This document shows positions 6,229 to 7,058 of a stretch of 7,058 nt of DNA, one piece after another. Each line of letters begins with the position of its first letter. The first letter of the stretch is position 1. The stretch is from a bacterium (GTDB lineage Bacteria > Muiribacteriota > Ozemobacteria > Ozemobacterales > Ozemobacteraceae): the NCBI GenBank assembly GCA_016192885.1, contig JACPTH010000051.1:3351-10408 (forward strand). Reading direction: 5' to 3'. The notes beneath the pieces are model-generated. The model was given only the letters and a program-made list of their open reading frames with translations. It was not told where the DNA came from and did no database searches. The position numbers were made by a program, and so were the translations under genes.

Positions 6229-7058
6229 TCAAAATTCTTCGCGCTGGATGACAAAAACGGTAACGTCGTCGGCCCAAGGAACTTCCAGGGTAAAAGCCTT
6301 TAGATTGGCCAAGATTTTCTCGACCGTAAGAGTCGGCGATTTTCCGCAATTTGCCTTAATTGAATCCTTGAGGCGCTCATAGCCGTACATTTCACCGCTT
6401 GGGGAAAGCGCCTCAACTACCCCGTCTGAGTAAAGAACAAACCACCCGCCTTCCGGGAATGAAACCTCTTCGTTCTGGTAATTTGTTTTTTGTCGAGTGC
6501 CTAAGGGGAATGCTTTTATTTTTATCTCCAAAACTTCCTTCGACCGATCAAGAAGCATCGGCGCATTCTGTCCCGCGTTCGAGCAGTACAACTTATGTCT
6601 TGAAAGGTCTATTCGCGCTAAAAAACAAGTCATCATTTTCAACTTGTTCAATATCTTCAGGAAAGCTTGGCTAATTTTCGTTAAAACATCCGATGGCAAC
6701 AAGCTTTCGAGCCCGGATAGAAGCATGAATGCCGATTTTGCCATTGCGACTACGAGCGCCGCGGGGAGTCCGTGACCCGAAACGTCGCCTAGAATTACTT
6801 CCACGCAATTATTATCGCGAACTTTAAAATCAAAGTAATCCCCGCCTACCTGGCATTGCATTGTTGAAAAGCCGTAAAATCGATATTGGCCGATCTCTAA
6901 CTTGCCCTTTGGCAGAAGGCTCTCTTGTACAATTCTAGCAAGTTCAAGTTCCTTTAACCCCGATAAAGTTGAATTAAACATCTTTGAAACTCGGGAAAAC
7001 TCGAGGGACGTTTCGTCGGGGACTCTGTATTCAAAATTGCGCTTTCCGATCGCTTCAA
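6229..7058 (-). CDS. HAMP-SpoIIE (RsbU-type) serine phosphatase, C-terminal part (cut by right edge)
   Basis: The frame is open to the right edge, so the ATG at 6981 is internal; about 275 residues are visible. The part before that Met (GKRNFEYRVPDE, then LEFSRVSKMFNSTL) looks like the second helix of a HAMP domain. It leads into ELELARIVQESLLP, the usual linker to a PP2C-type SpoIIE phosphatase domain. Metal-binding motifs are intact: GGDYFD (codons near 6846-6829), GDVSGHGLPAA (6789 leftward), LYSDGVVEA and WADDVTVFVI at the end. Such proteins are normally membrane sensors whose phosphatase domain dephosphorylates an STAS anti-anti-sigma factor in a partner-switching pathway; the sensor and membrane part would lie beyond base 7058. 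No STAS or anti-sigma gene is visible, so the target is unknown. It is convergent with tsaC, with 10 nt between the stops and no evident terminator. Confidence 0.92.
   Translation of the reverse strand, partial: EAIGKRNFEYRVPDETSLEFSRVSKMFNSTLSGLKELELARIVQESLLPKGKLEIGQYRFYGFSTMQCQVGGDYFDFKVRDNNCVEVILGDVSGHGLPAALVVAMAKSAFMLLSGLESLLPSDVLTKISQAFLKILNKLKMMTCFLARIDLSRHKLYCSNAGQNAPMLLDRSKEVLEIKIKAFPLGTRQKTNYQNEEVSFPEGGWFVLYSDGVVEALSPSGEMYGYERLKDSIKANCGKSPTLTVEKILANLKAFTLEVPWADDVTVFVIQREEF

Noticed and set aside
6005..6349. 114-aa ORF on the - strand across the tsaC end and the phosphatase end
   Set aside because: It is antisense or out of frame to two well-supported genes and has no recognisable motif.

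Overview
This is a bacterial chromosomal window with dense, mostly co-directional genes. It reads as conserved housekeeping DNA; I found no mobile element, CRISPR array, tRNA or rRNA. Base composition looks moderate (about mid-40s % GC by eye, not computed). TGA, TAA and TAG all serve as stops. The proteins suggest a respiring, Gram-negative-type bacterium with a 14-subunit-type complex I and HAMP/SpoIIE phosphatase signalling. Lineage cannot be fixed from sequence alone. A Verrucomicrobia/PVC-like (for example Methylacidiphilum-like) or similar non-proteobacterial origin is only a weak impression.

Region 1 (1-3588) is the 3' end of a nuo operon on the + strand: the C-terminus of nuoL (cut by the left edge), complete nuoM and complete nuoN. 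The genes overlap by 10 and 4 nt. They encode the three antiporter-like proton-pumping membrane subunits of NADH dehydrogenase I, and the key membrane Glu/Lys residues of NuoM and NuoN are visible.

Region 2 (3589-4704) starts with an AT-rich inverted repeat at the nuoN stop, followed by a possible 53-aa small ORF. Next comes a HAD-family trehalose-6-phosphate phosphatase (otsB-like) with all four catalytic motifs. Its start is anomalous: no ATG, GTG or TTG lies upstream of the essential DYDGT motif in that frame. There is nevertheless a strong Shine-Dalgarno sequence just upstream of an in-frame ATA and of an ATG that is one base out of frame. A terminator-like hairpin follows the gene.

Region 3 (4705-6218) is a translationally coupled pair: prmC (release-factor glutamine methyltransferase) and tsaC (threonylcarbamoyl-AMP synthase for tRNA t6A), overlapping by ATGA. 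Both support translation fidelity.

Region 4 (6229-7058, - strand) is the C-terminal part of a HAMP-SpoIIE (RsbU-type) serine phosphatase. It converges on tsaC with only 10 nt between the two stop codons and runs off the right edge.

The most useful observation is the otsB start problem. The rest is ordinary, and I see no evidence for a new biological system.
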